Assembly: GCF_903652925.1 (NCBI RefSeq)
Contig: NZ_CAHLAR010000002.1
Location: 744,001 to 808,000 of the forward strand
Length of the DNA: 64,000 nt
Direction of reading: 5' to 3'
Source of the DNA: Achromobacter anxifer
GTDB lineage: Bacteria > Pseudomonadota > Gammaproteobacteria > Burkholderiales > Burkholderiaceae_B
Part shown: positions 23,534-31,276 of the stretch, one piece after another
Layout: the number at the start of each line of letters is the position of its first letter
Numbering within the stretch: the stretch's first letter is position 1
Made by a program: the position numbers and the translations under genes
The notes under the pieces: model-generated
The model's database searches: none
The model's input: only the letters and a program-made list of their open reading frames with translations
What the model was told of the DNA's origin: nothing

Positions 23534-23902
23534 TCACGCTGCCTTCCTAAAAGGGGTGTAGTGCCGGCCTTCGGCCACGCACTGTTGGACGTTCTTGCGT
23601 TGCGTACCGCCCTGCAGGTGGGCGGGGTTGCAGCACAGTCGGTTGTTGCACAGGTGCATCACGACGCTCTTGCTGTTCAGGCGCCGGCCGCCCATTTCGA
23701 CTAGCGCCACGCGGTGCGCCAGCGCCGACTTCACCTTGCCCTTGCGCGGGCCTTTCTTGAATCGCATGCTCATCTTTCCGTAGCCGGAAGCATTCCGTGC
23801 GCCGATCCACAGCCAGCAGGGCGTGCCGTTGTGCGACAGCTCGTCGGAGATCATGGTGTTGGCCAGGATGCGCTCGGCCAGGTTTGCGTACGGCGATGCC
23901 AC
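23534..23902 (-). CDS. HNH endonuclease next to the polymerase gene
   Basis: The 122-residue protein has an HNH fold: 'CWLWIGARNASGYGKMSMR' at the N-terminus, then 'ALAHRVALVEMGG', 'VVMHLCNNRLCCNPAHLQGG' (metal and catalytic His/Asn) and a basic 'TQRKN' end. This is the free-standing homing-type HNH family found across phages. GTG at 23902 follows a GAGG site. It is separated from the family A polymerase gene by the moron at 23067. Polymerase genes are frequent homing targets, so the location fits a mobile intruder. Confidence 0.88.
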   Translation of the reverse strand: MASPYANLAERILANTMISDELSHNGTPCWLWIGARNASGYGKMSMRFKKGPRKGKVKSALAHRVALVEMGGRRLNSKSVVMHLCNNRLCCNPAHLQGGTQRKNVQQCVAEGRHYTPFRKAA

Positions 23903-24131
23903 GGTGCGTCCTCATGCTGAAAGGGGTGGGGACCATGCCCCGGATTGCCGCCATTTCTATTGCCGGCTTCCAACGGATTGCGCGTACTCACCAGCGCCGT
24001 AATCAACATGTGCGGGCGGAGCTGGGTAGCGATCCGGGGCGTTGGCGCCGCGTGGTCCTGGTCGCGGCTGAGGATGGGAAGCCCCCGCTATCGCACGGCG
24101 CCGGGGAGGGCGGCGCCGTGAGGGTGTGGGG

Positions 24132-24314
24132 TTATGCCTGGTTGCCGGTGTCGTCGTCTTCGCAGTGCGAATACTCGCCGCCGAGAGCCGTCGCAATTTG
24201 TTCGCCAGTCGCCCGGGCGACAGCGTCGAATCGGTCGGTAGACACTTGCGATCCCACATACTGAGCCGGAATGCGGAGGAAAAAATCTCCCACGTGCACA
24301 ATGAAAGTCAGCAT
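24132..24314 (-). CDS. small hypothetical phage protein, 60 aa
   Basis: This frame starts 12 bases after the stop codon of the ssDNA-binding gene, with TAAGGAG placed seven bases before the ATG. The product (begins MLTFIVHVGDFFLRIPAQYV, ends with an acidic tail CEDDDTGNQA) is a compact alpha/beta protein without a recognisable domain. The spacing and ribosome site support co-expression with the upstream gene. Confidence 0.6.
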   Translation of the reverse strand: MLTFIVHVGDFFLRIPAQYVGSQVSTDRFDAVARATGEQIATALGGEYSHCEDDDTGNQA

Positions 24315-24325
24315 GTGCGCGCTCC

Positions 24326-24925
24326 TTAGGCCAGGTCGTCGCCGGCGTCGGAGCCGTCGCCGAGGTCGTCGAAGTCGTCGGCGTCGCCCTTGCTGGTGCC
24401 GCCGAAGGAATCGCCGTCCTTGGCGAACTGCACGCCGTTCACCGTGCAGCGGATCGTCTTGCCGTACTTGTTGTCCTGGGCCCACAGGTCCACGGTGGCG
24501 TTGACGTAGCAGCCCGAATAGATGCGGCCTTCCTTGCCCGGGTATGCGGTGCCCTTGGCGGCGTCGATGATCGGCGACTTGTCGGCGTCCAGCAGCAGCG
24601 GCATGCCGTCCTTCTTTTGGCGCACCGCGCCCAGGGCCATGTTGCCCTCGAAGCCGTCATAGGCCTTGCGCTTGCCCGGGTAGTAGCAAACCTCTTTCGG
24701 GTTGCCGGTTTCGAGCAGGTTGTCGACGATGGCCTTGCCCTTGGCACCCCACTTTTCCGCCGCGGCGGCATACATGCCGTCCTCGATGGTCTTGCGGGCG
24801 GGGTGGCCCTGTTCGGGAATGAGGAAGGTGCAGCCGTAGCGCTCTTCCTGACCAGCTTCGAAGGCCTTGGCCTCGGTCAGGCTTTGGGCGAAGGCGACAC
24901 GGACGTTGCTCAGTTTGACTTTCAT
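24326..24925 (-). CDS. DUF2815 single-stranded-DNA-binding protein
   Basis: The 199-residue protein begins MKVKLSNVRVAFAQSLTEAK and has the OB-fold-like DUF2815 pattern ('YGCTFLIPEQGHPARKTIED', 'RIYSGCYVNATVDLWAQDN'). It ends in a strongly acidic tail (DADDFDDLGDGSDAGDDLA). Acidic tails recruit partner proteins in phage T7 gp2.5-type ssDNA-binding proteins. It is encoded between the polymerase and a DUF2800 nuclease gene, a standard phage replication/recombination grouping. Confidence 0.88.
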   Translation of the reverse strand: MKVKLSNVRVAFAQSLTEAKAFEAGQEERYGCTFLIPEQGHPARKTIEDGMYAAAAEKWGAKGKAIVDNLLETGNPKEVCYYPGKRKAYDGFEGNMALGAVRQKKDGMPLLLDADKSPIIDAAKGTAYPGKEGRIYSGCYVNATVDLWAQDNKYGKTIRCTVNGVQFAKDGDSFGGTSKGDADDFDDLGDGSDAGDDLA

Positions 24926-24962
24926 TTTCAGGTTCCTTATGGGTCTGTCTATTTGCTGCGGT

Positions 24963-25169
24963 TCAACGGAAAAATTCAGGGTGCGCGCGCTTGGCGCGCG
25001 CGGTGGCCTTGGCTATCGCCTTGGCCCGTTCGTGGGGGTTTCGGACGCGGGCGGCCGACTGCAGCGCCAGGCGGAACTCCAGCGGCAGGACGTTGGCGTC
25101 CTTGCCTTCGTTCTCCCGGGGCGCCGATGTCAGCGTCGGGTTGTTGGGCTGCAGTCGGTGCGTGCTCAT
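24963..25169 (-). CDS. small basic phage protein, 68 aa
   Basis: The product begins MSTHRLQPNNPTLTSAPREN and ends in a Lys/Arg/Ala-rich helix (AKAIAKATARAKRAHPEFFR). Its ATG overlaps the stop codon of the DUF2800 nuclease gene (ATGA), which indicates coupling. There is no named domain; the charged helix suggests nucleic-acid binding. Confidence 0.6.
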   Translation of the reverse strand: MSTHRLQPNNPTLTSAPRENEGKDANVLPLEFRLALQSAARVRNPHERAKAIAKATARAKRAHPEFFR

Positions 25170-26434
25170 ACGAGGTCCGCTCCTTCGGTGACGACTTCGC
25201 CAGCGCCGGCCGTGACGTCGTCGAAGTCGTCCGCCGCGGGCTTGATGACCAGCGCGGGGCGCTTGTCGGATGCCGGCGCCACGCTGGGCGAGCCCTCGGA
25301 CTTGGTGATCAGGGCCTGCGCCTTCGCCCAGCGGCGCGGGGTGTCCTTGAGCAGCTTCTCGGCGTTGGTCGGGCTGATGACCTTCTTGTCGTACATTTCG
25401 TCCGACTTCAGGCGCATGCCCTTGAGCAGTTCCTCGGCGTCTTGCTCGCTCGTCCACTTGCGGGGGCCAGCGCGGCCCTGGACCAGTTTCCAGCCGTCGA
25501 CGGGCTCGCCCAGCAGCAGGCGGCGTTCAACTTCGCCCCGGACGCCGTTGCCCCAGATCTCGATCAGATCTAGGGCCTGCATCGCTTTGCCCAAGGCTTC
25601 GGGCGTGGCCGGTGTCAGCGCTTTCAAGGTCATGGCCTTCTGCTCGTCAGAGCACGCCCACGCAGTCAGGGTGTCGAAATCGGTGCCGATCTCGTCCTGG
25701 ACGTGCTGCGCCAGCGCAGGGCATGCGCCGCGTGCCTTGCAGAAGCGACACGCCTTTTCCGACGGCGCGTAGTCCGAGGGCACGGGCGGTGTCTCGCTGC
25801 CGACATACAGATAGGCGCGCTCGGCGGCTTCCTTCAGGCGCGCGCCGCGCTCGCGCAGCTCGTCGACCGTGATGGCCCACTCGCTGACGTGGTTCAGCCG
25901 CGGCTGGTGAATCGTCATGCGCACGCGCTCGAAGTCCAGGACGACGGCAAACTGATCCAGCGCGCCCAGCGCGTAGAGGATCATCTGCTTGTTCTCTTCG
26001 GCGTCGACCTTCACGCCGCGCCCGAACTTCAGGTCACAGACGTGCAGCTCGTCGTCCGTGCGCAGGATGACCGCGTCGGACGTGCCGAAGGCCTCGGGCA
26101 CCCAGCGGCTGATGTCCAGGCGCTGTTCAAGCAGCAGCTCATGGCCGGCGGAGACGTCGCGCACGTAGTCCACATACTTCTGGACCTCGGTCGCCATGTC
26201 GGCCGTCACCTCCACGGTCTTGCCGGCGCGCATCGAGATGCGACGACCCTTGTAGGCCATCGCATCCTTGCCCTCGCGCAGCGCCATTTCAGCCACAGAA
26301 TGCGCGGCCGTGCCCTCGTCGGCGTAGTCGCTGCTGGTGTCGGGGTAGCCCGCCTCCAGCTGGATGCTTGCCGGGCAGGTGGACCACCGCTCAGCGCCCG
26401 AGGGCGAGAGGGTGGCGTGTGCGGGTTCAGTCAT
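25166..26434 (-). CDS. DUF2800 / PD-(D/E)xK exonuclease-like protein
   Basis: The 422-residue protein matches the DUF2800 family, related to RecB/Cas4-type nucleases. It has 'LSPSGAERWSTCPASIQLE' at the N-terminus with the first Cys, a 'DEGTAAHSVAEMAL' helix with a metal-binding His, and the core 'HVCDLKFGRGVKVDAEENKQ' (D...x-K). The C-rich 'CRFCKARGACPAL' probably holds an iron-sulfur cluster. It is likely the recombination exonuclease partner of the adjacent ssDNA-binding protein. ATG at 26434 is chosen because GGGGAGG lies upstream; a start at 26449 lacks it. It overlaps the preceding gene by 8 bp. Confidence 0.9.
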   Translation of the reverse strand: MTEPAHATLSPSGAERWSTCPASIQLEAGYPDTSSDYADEGTAAHSVAEMALREGKDAMAYKGRRISMRAGKTVEVTADMATEVQKYVDYVRDVSAGHELLLEQRLDISRWVPEAFGTSDAVILRTDDELHVCDLKFGRGVKVDAEENKQMILYALGALDQFAVVLDFERVRMTIHQPRLNHVSEWAITVDELRERGARLKEAAERAYLYVGSETPPVPSDYAPSEKACRFCKARGACPALAQHVQDEIGTDFDTLTAWACSDEQKAMTLKALTPATPEALGKAMQALDLIEIWGNGVRGEVERRLLLGEPVDGWKLVQGRAGPRKWTSEQDAEELLKGMRLKSDEMYDKKVISPTNAEKLLKDTPRRWAKAQALITKSEGSPSVAPASDKRPALVIKPAADDFDDVTAGAGEVVTEGADLV

Positions 26435-26750
26435 TGCTGACCTCCCCACCGCCCTGGACTGGCGCGCCCGTCAGCGTCGCGGCTTCCACCGGGATGCAGG
26501 AGACACGACTCCCCTGGAAGGTGTACAGCTGGCCCGCGTAGATGAACGGCGCGCTGCTGCCGCGAAGGTCAAGAAGTTGCGCACCCAGCTGGGTGACGCG
26601 TTGGGTGGCGGCCTCCATTGCAGCTATCGCAGTCGCCGGTTGACCAGCAGTACCCATCGCGGCGATCGCAGCTGCGGCTGCCTCCCGGTGCGTGTTCTCC
26701 TCAGCTTGCGCCGCAAGCAGATTCGAAATCAGGGAATCCAGGCTGTTCAT
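26427..26750 (-). CDS. hypothetical early phage protein, 107 aa
   Basis: The N-terminal half is an Ala-rich helix with coiled-coil character (begins MNSLDSLISNLLAAQAEENT), and a small beta-rich C-terminus follows ('APFIYAGQLYTFQGSRVSC'). It overlaps both neighbours by a few bases in the leftward operon. No family is recognised. Confidence 0.6.
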   Translation of the reverse strand: MNSLDSLISNLLAAQAEENTHREAAAAAIAAMGTAGQPATAIAAMEAATQRVTQLGAQLLDLRGSSAPFIYAGQLYTFQGSRVSCIPVEAATLTGAPVQGGGEVSND

Positions 26751-27001
26751 TTCAATGCTCCTATGTCAGCTTGGCCATAGACGCGCTTGAGCTTCTGATA
26801 GACCGCGCGGGTGCTGGTGGCCCGATGGCGCCAGGTGCCGGTGATGGCCGCGTAGCGCATGATGGGTTTGCCCATGGCGTCCAAATTGCCGGTAGGCACA
26901 GCCTCCTCACGGCCGCCCTCGCAGACCAAATCGTGAGAGGGCATTCCGGCCGTCATGCGGCGCGCAGCCCGGCGCAGCGCACGAGCTTTGCGGCCGTTCA
27001 T
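26747..27001 (-). CDS. hypothetical early phage protein, 84 aa
   Basis: A basic protein (begins MNGRKARALRRAARRMTAGM) with the stretch 'TWRHRATSTRAVYQKLKRVY' near its end, a combination I associate with common small phage proteins of unknown role. Overlaps of four bases at both ends (ATGA junctions) show it is embedded in the operon. High positive charge suggests nucleic-acid contact. Confidence 0.65.
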   Translation of the reverse strand: MNGRKARALRRAARRMTAGMPSHDLVCEGGREEAVPTGNLDAMGKPIMRYAAITGTWRHRATSTRAVYQKLKRVYGQADIGALK

Positions 27002-27489
27002 GCGATGGCCTCTTCGTGGGACGCGGTGGGGTCGTAGTCGCCGGCGATTACCTGTTCCGCCTTCGCCTTGAAGTCCGCGAACTGATCGGCTTTCAGATCC
27101 TTGGCGGAGGTGACGCCGAAACGCTGCAGCAGGCCTTCAGCCTTGGCGCGGCTGATCTTGGCGATCTCCAGCACCAGCGGCTTGATGTCCTTCGTGTAGT
27201 CGAGGGAGGAATCGACGGGCGCGCTGGCTTTCGTCGATTCGGTCGAGGAATTCGCCGAGCTGTCGGATGCAGTCGGGGTCGGCTTTTCCTGCGAGGCCTT
27301 GGCGGACGTGTCCGCCGTCTGGGCCTTTTTTTCCGCGGGCGCCGAATCGGGCTTGGTCGTAGCTGCCGGTACGTCGCCAGTGGCGAGCAACGTGGCGGTG
27401 GCCAGGGCGTCCTTGGCGGTATCGAGTGTCGCGGTGAAAGTGACTCGCGCGTCCTTGATGGCGCGCTCAACGGTGATCCCGAAACTCAT
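26998..27489 (-). CDS. first gene of the early leftward operon, 163 aa hypothetical
   Basis: There are three visible parts. Residues 1-40 are helical ('FGITVERAIKDARVTFTATL'), about 41-95 are a long Ser/Thr/Ala/Lys low-complexity linker, and about 100-163 are a helical C-terminal module ('KISRAKAEGLLQRFGVTSAK') that may be an HhH-like DNA-binding fold. GGAG lies eight bases before the ATG. Being first after the operator-bearing promoter (27530-27579), it is an early product after induction. Function is unknown. Confidence 0.65.
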   Translation of the reverse strand: MSFGITVERAIKDARVTFTATLDTAKDALATATLLATGDVPAATTKPDSAPAEKKAQTADTSAKASQEKPTPTASDSSANSSTESTKASAPVDSSLDYTKDIKPLVLEIAKISRAKAEGLLQRFGVTSAKDLKADQFADFKAKAEQVIAGDYDPTASHEEAIA

Positions 27490-27529
27490 GTCTTTTGCTC
27501 CAATTGGTGAGGTGGTGCACTGCTATTTC

Positions 27530-27579
27530 AGATTAGCAAATGCGATATTTATGGGCAATTGAAATTTACTGTTTGCTAA
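27530..27579 (-). promoter_or_regulatory. early leftward promoter with two inverted operator words
   Basis: On the minus strand TTGCCC (27553-27558) and TAATCT (27530-27535) are 17 bp apart, 41 bases before the ATG at 27489. TTAGCAAA (27533-27540) overlaps the -10, and its inverse TTTGCTAA (27572-27579) lies upstream of the -35. A repressor bound there could block the early operon. Confidence 0.6.
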
Positions 27580-27591
27580 ATTTCAGGACGC

Positions 27592-27613
27592 AAAAAAGCC
27601 CGCAGAAGCGGGC
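27592..27613 (-). terminator. intrinsic terminator of the repressor gene
   Basis: GCCCGC and GCGGGC pair around AGAA (27598-27613), and the A run at 27592-27597 becomes a U6 tract on the minus strand. It lies 29 bases past the repressor stop codon and insulates it from the early operon. Confidence 0.8.
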
Positions 27614-27641
27614 GCGGTTTTCGAATCGGCATGGCGGGCTC

Positions 27642-28082
27642 CTACATGGTCAGCTTCACCAATCTCATAGAGAAATCACGGTCGAGCTTGCCTGTAAGTT
27701 GGGCGTGCTCATAGACCAAATTCACGATATCCGCGTATTTTTCAGGGGTCAGCGAGGTTTTCAACTCCTGTTGTATCTCTGCAACCATTTTCACTGCGCC
27801 GCCCACGAAGCTCGGATCAACGCGCACGGTTTGCGTCGGGGCGACCCCGCCGGTACCGGTATGCGGCTGGTCCATCCAGTAAATGGGTTTACCGGCCTCG
27901 CGCTCGATGCGACGGCACGTTTTTTCGGTAATGACCCGGTGTCCGTTAACCATTTGCGACAAAAACGATGGTCCCGAGTGTCCCATCTTTTTAGCAAAGC
28001 TGGCCGGGCCTCCTTGCTCTGACAGAACGATGCGAAGGTTGGCGCGGCGTTGCTTATTCATTGGTGTGTCGTCGTTCAACAT
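27642..28082 (-). CDS. lysogeny repressor (CI-like, short HTH type)
   Basis: The 146-residue protein has an HTH at residues about 8-60 ('MNKQRRANLRIVLSEQGGPA', 'SGPSFLSQMVNGHRVITEKT') and a helical C-terminal oligomerisation region. It has no LexA-like peptidase domain, so induction would not be by RecA-stimulated self-cleavage. It is transcribed divergently from the Cro-like gene and is followed by its own terminator, the usual repressor layout. ATG at 28082 has AGGAAAA upstream; an internal ATG (28061) is possible. It is the presumed binder of the TTTGCTAA motifs nearby. Confidence 0.8.
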   Translation of the reverse strand: MLNDDTPMNKQRRANLRIVLSEQGGPASFAKKMGHSGPSFLSQMVNGHRVITEKTCRRIEREAGKPIYWMDQPHTGTGGVAPTQTVRVDPSFVGGAVKMVAEIQQELKTSLTPEKYADIVNLVYEHAQLTGKLDRDFSMRLVKLTM

Positions 28083-28169
28083 TGCGTTTTCCTCGTTGGT
28101 GGGGTTGGGGTTTTCTCTAGGCCGCGACGGTAACATCCGCCGAAAAGATAAGCAATACGTAATGTTAAA

Positions 28170-28210
28170 TTGCCCGCTCGCATAGTCGATTGCTAAACTA
28201 CGTTAGCAAA
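28170..28210 (+). promoter_or_regulatory. rightward promoter and main operator of the lysogeny switch
   Basis: TTGCTAA (28190-28196) and TTAGCAA (28203-28209) form a perfect 7-bp dyad around ACTACG. TTGCCC at 28170-28175, followed 17 bp later by CTAAAC, is a weak promoter candidate with the same -35 as the leftward promoter. It lies 21-60 bases upstream of the Cro-like ATG. Confidence 0.6.
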
Positions 28211-28230
28211 CAGTCGAGTGGAGCAATCGA

Positions 28231-28470
28231 ATGAACCAAGACCCCATGGCCGCGCTCTACACGGCGCGCCTATGCAACGTGCGCGCCCTGGCCGCCAGAG
28301 AGGGCGGATCCGTCGCCCTGGCTGACAAACTCGGGTGGGATCAGGCCTGGATGTCCCAACTGATCGGCAAGAACCCGTCGCGCAACATCACGGAGCGCAC
28401 GGCGCGCAAGATCGAGGCGCGTATGGCGCTGCCGATCGGCAGCCTCGATCTTATGCGGGCGGCAGCATGA
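28231..28470 (+). CDS. Cro-like HTH regulator, 79 aa
   Basis: A small protein with a lambda-repressor-type HTH: 'GGSVALADKLGWDQAWMSQL' (recognition around residues 24-50), 'NITERTARKIEARMALPIGS'. It is divergent from the repressor gene across the main operator, the position of Cro. It is the first gene of the rightward unit leading into replication, and the next ATG overlaps its stop codon (ATGA). Confidence 0.8.
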   Translation: MNQDPMAALYTARLCNVRALAAREGGSVALADKLGWDQAWMSQLIGKNPSRNITERTARKIEARMALPIGSLDLMRAAA

Positions 28471-28757
28471 GGTGCGCACGCCCCATCCATAGGGCCTACG
28501 GCCTTTGGGCATCCCGTAAGCGTCGGCCGTTGCCGAAGCCGCCGGTGGACGAGCTGGCGCGTTTCCTTTCTACCTGGGATTCACGCGAGACCCTTCGGGT
28601 ACGGCAACAGGCTGACATCGCGGCGGAGTGTGTAGCCCGGATTGCAGCGAATAACGAGGCCATCTATGGGCTGCCTTCTGTTCGGGCCGTCTGGTTGTTT
28701 GGCCTGTGCGTGGTGGCGATCCTAGCCGGCGTGGTCATGGGCTACCTGGAGAGGTAA
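28467..28757 (+). CDS. hypothetical membrane-anchored early protein, 96 aa
   Basis: It begins MRCARPIHRAYGLWASRKRR (strongly basic) and ends with a single hydrophobic helix (VWLFGLCVVAILAGVVMGYL), so it should be a tail-anchored inner-membrane protein with its basic head in the cytoplasm. It is translationally coupled to the Cro-like gene by an ATGA overlap and ends four bases before the primase start. No family is recognised. Confidence 0.6.
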   Translation: MRCARPIHRAYGLWASRKRRPLPKPPVDELARFLSTWDSRETLRVRQQADIAAECVARIAANNEAIYGLPSVRAVWLFGLCVVAILAGVVMGYLER

Positions 28758-28760
28758 CAG

Positions 28761-31058
28761 ATGACCGAGAACGATAAGCAGGCGCTGGTCGCAGCGCTGG
28801 GCCCCATCATCGACCGCGTGCGCCGGGATGTGTGCTGGAAGAAGACGGACGACGGCCCGCGCCGCGTGGATGAGGCCTTGACCGATGCGCGCCTCGCGCA
28901 GCACGTCAACGGCGGCCCGGCCTACGGCGCTGCGCCCATCCTGCCCGGCCAGTCCGTGACGCTCCTGGGCGTGCTGGACTTCGACAGCCACAAGGGTGAA
29001 ACCCCGTGGCCTGACATGCAGGCCGCGGCCGCGCGCGTGGCGCAGGCGCTGCAGGCCCAGGGCGGCGCACCCGTGGCGTTCCGCTCATCCGGCGGGCACG
29101 GTATCCATCTGTACTGCCTATGGGCCGAACCCCAGGACGCCTATAGCGTTCGCATGTGGCTGCGCGCGGCGCTGGCCGCGGCGGGCCTGGCGCCGGGCAC
29201 CAAGGGCGTGGCCGATGGTCAGGTCGAGGTGTTCCCGAAGCAGGACGCCGTGGGCACCGAAAAGAAGCGCTACGGCAACATGTTCATCCTGCCGCTGGCC
29301 GGCGCCAGCGTGCCGCTGGACCCGTTCGACCTGGACGACCTGCCGCGCGACTATCTGGTGGGCATGGACTGGCCGATGTCGGCGCCCGTACCAGTGCTGG
29401 AGAAGCCCGAGCGCGAGCTCGCCGCGGTGCCGGCGGGCGACGCCGACGCGGCCGTGCTGGAGAGCGCGCTGGCCGCCATCAAGAACGAGGACGGCAACGC
29501 GCTGGACTACGACCAGTGGCGCGACGTCGTCTTCGCCATCCACCACGCCACGGCGGGCGCCGACTACGGGCTGGAGCTGGCGCACCAGTTCAGCGCGCGC
29601 AGTGGCAAATACGATCCGGACTTCCTGGATAACCGCGTCTGGCCCTACATCGACAGCGCGCGGGCCGACGCCGTCACCATTCGCACGGTGCTGCACATGG
29701 CCCGCCAGGCGGGCTGGCAGGAGCCGGCCGACCTGGTCGCGCGCGACTTCGATGTGGTGGAAGCGCCGCGCGCAGCCGACGGTCGACCTGAGAGGCCGCT
29801 ACCCAACTTCGAGCGCAACGACCACGGCCGTATCCTGGCCACGATCGGCAACCTGGCGCTGGCCGTGCGCGATGAGCGTTGCAGCGGCGCAACGGTGCGC
29901 TATGACGATTTCCGAGCCGAGATCCTGGCTGCGAGCCCGACCGACCCGGAAGGGTGGCGCCCGTTCGAAGACGCCGACTACACCCGCATGCAAATCTATA
30001 TGGAGGCCGGCGGCTTCCAGAAGATCGCGCGCGAGTCGCTGCGCGACGCCGTATGGCTGGTTGCCATAGAGAACCGATTCGATACCGCGATCAAGTGGCT
30101 GTCCTCGCTGGAATGGGACGGCGTGGCGCGCATCGGTACGTTCTTGCCGCGGTACCTCGGCACGCAAGACACGCCGTACACCCGAGCGGTGTCGCGCTAC
30201 ACCTGGACGGCGCTGGCCGGGCGCGTCATGCAGCCTGGCGTGCAGGCCGACATGGTCCCGGTGCTGATTGGTAGCCAGGGCCTGCTCAAGTCCTCGGGCG
30301 TGGCCGCCATGGCGCCAGCCGAGGAGTTCTTCACGGAAATGGATCTGGCGAGCCGCGACGCGGAGGCAAGCCGGCGCATGCGCGGGCGGCTGGTCATCGA
30401 ACTCGCCGAGCTGAAGGGCCTTTTCTCCAAGGACGACGAGGCAATCAAAGCGTTCATCACTCGGCGCGAGGAAGAGTGGCGTGTCCTCTATAAGGAGTTC
30501 AACACGACATTCAAGCGCCGGCATTTGTTCGTGGGCACCTCCAACCGTTACGAGTTTCTGTCAGACGATACTGGGCATCGCCGCTGGCTGCCGGCCGCGG
30601 TCGTGCGGCAAGTGGATGTGGCAGCGATCGTGCGCGACCGGCTGCAGCTATGGGCTGAAGCCCGCGAAGCCTTCGGCCGGGGCGGGGTGGACTGGCAAGA
30701 GGCGGAAGACTTGGCCAAGGGCGTGCACGCCCAGCATGAGATCCATGAGCCGTGGACGCCCATTGTCGAAAACTGGCTCACCGCGGGCGATTTCGAGCCG
30801 CTGGGCGGGGCCGAAGATGTCCGCCGGTTGGTGGCCACGTCGCACGAAGTGCTGGTCGGCGCACTGGGGTTCGAGCCGCGCAACATCAAGGTGGGGGATG
30901 AAAGGCGCGTGGCGGGAGTCATGAAAAGGTTGGGGTATTTGCAATCAAGGCCGTATGTGGACGGAAAACAGGTCAGGGCGTGGGTTTTTACGGGTCTGCA
31001 AGAAATTGCGAGTACGCAAGAAACTGCGAACTCGCAAGAATTTGCGGATTTAGCGTGA
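28761..31058 (+). CDS. primase-helicase (AEP-like primase fused to VapE-type P-loop)
   Basis: 765 residues. The N-terminal part looks like an archaeo-eukaryotic-type primase: 'LLGVLDFDSHKG' with catalytic acidic residues at about 73-75, 'FRSSGGHGIHLY' near 108-117 and 'VEVFPKQD'. A linker region (about 225-320) follows. The C-terminal half is the virulence-associated-E P-loop domain with Walker A 'GSQGLLKSSG' near 504, 'FVGTSNRYEFL' and 'DDTGHRRWLP'. It would prime and unwind DNA at the phage origin. The last 18 codons are themselves three 18-bp direct repeats, at the edge of the candidate origin. Confidence 0.9.
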   Translation: MTENDKQALVAALGPIIDRVRRDVCWKKTDDGPRRVDEALTDARLAQHVNGGPAYGAAPILPGQSVTLLGVLDFDSHKGETPWPDMQAAAARVAQALQAQGGAPVAFRSSGGHGIHLYCLWAEPQDAYSVRMWLRAALAAAGLAPGTKGVADGQVEVFPKQDAVGTEKKRYGNMFILPLAGASVPLDPFDLDDLPRDYLVGMDWPMSAPVPVLEKPERELAAVPAGDADAAVLESALAAIKNEDGNALDYDQWRDVVFAIHHATAGADYGLELAHQFSARSGKYDPDFLDNRVWPYIDSARADAVTIRTVLHMARQAGWQEPADLVARDFDVVEAPRAADGRPERPLPNFERNDHGRILATIGNLALAVRDERCSGATVRYDDFRAEILAASPTDPEGWRPFEDADYTRMQIYMEAGGFQKIARESLRDAVWLVAIENRFDTAIKWLSSLEWDGVARIGTFLPRYLGTQDTPYTRAVSRYTWTALAGRVMQPGVQADMVPVLIGSQGLLKSSGVAAMAPAEEFFTEMDLASRDAEASRRMRGRLVIELAELKGLFSKDDEAIKAFITRREEEWRVLYKEFNTTFKRRHLFVGTSNRYEFLSDDTGHRRWLPAAVVRQVDVAAIVRDRLQLWAEAREAFGRGGVDWQEAEDLAKGVHAQHEIHEPWTPIVENWLTAGDFEPLGGAEDVRRLVATSHEVLVGALGFEPRNIKVGDERRVAGVMKRLGYLQSRPYVDGKQVRAWVFTGLQEIASTQETANSQEFADLA

Positions 31059-31276
31059 TGACTGGCCGATTCTGCCCCGTGGACAAGACGCATAAGACGG
31101 ATCAAGACAGATCGGATTTTTTCTATCTGTCTTACCGGAGAGCCTTTGTTTATGCGGTTCTAGGAGGTAACAAGACAGATAAGACAGATAAATTCTCTAT
31201 ATTTCATGTGCGAATAATTAGGGGCTCCAGGAAAGTTTCCCAAACGAGGGGTCTTATCTGTCTTATCCGTCTTACG
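30998..31276. other. iteron-like repeat cluster, candidate replication origin
   Basis: Two repeat sets are adjacent. Three tandem 18-bp units occupy 30998-31015, 31016-31033 and 31034-31051 (GCAAGAAATTGCGAGTAC and variants), each with a GCAA-TTGC dyad. A second family based on (T/C)AAGACAGAT follows: TAAGACGG at 31093-31100, CAAGACAGAT at 31103-31112, CAAGACAGATAAGACAGATA at 31171-31190, and inverted copies at 31125-31134 and 31251-31276. The DNA is AT-richer than its surroundings and lies directly after the primase-helicase gene. Origin function is inference. Confidence 0.55.

Noticed and set aside
23957-24264. Open frames on both strands between the HNH gene and the 60-aa gene
   Set aside because: None has a ribosome site, plausible composition or operon-like overlap; the stretch is treated as non-coding.
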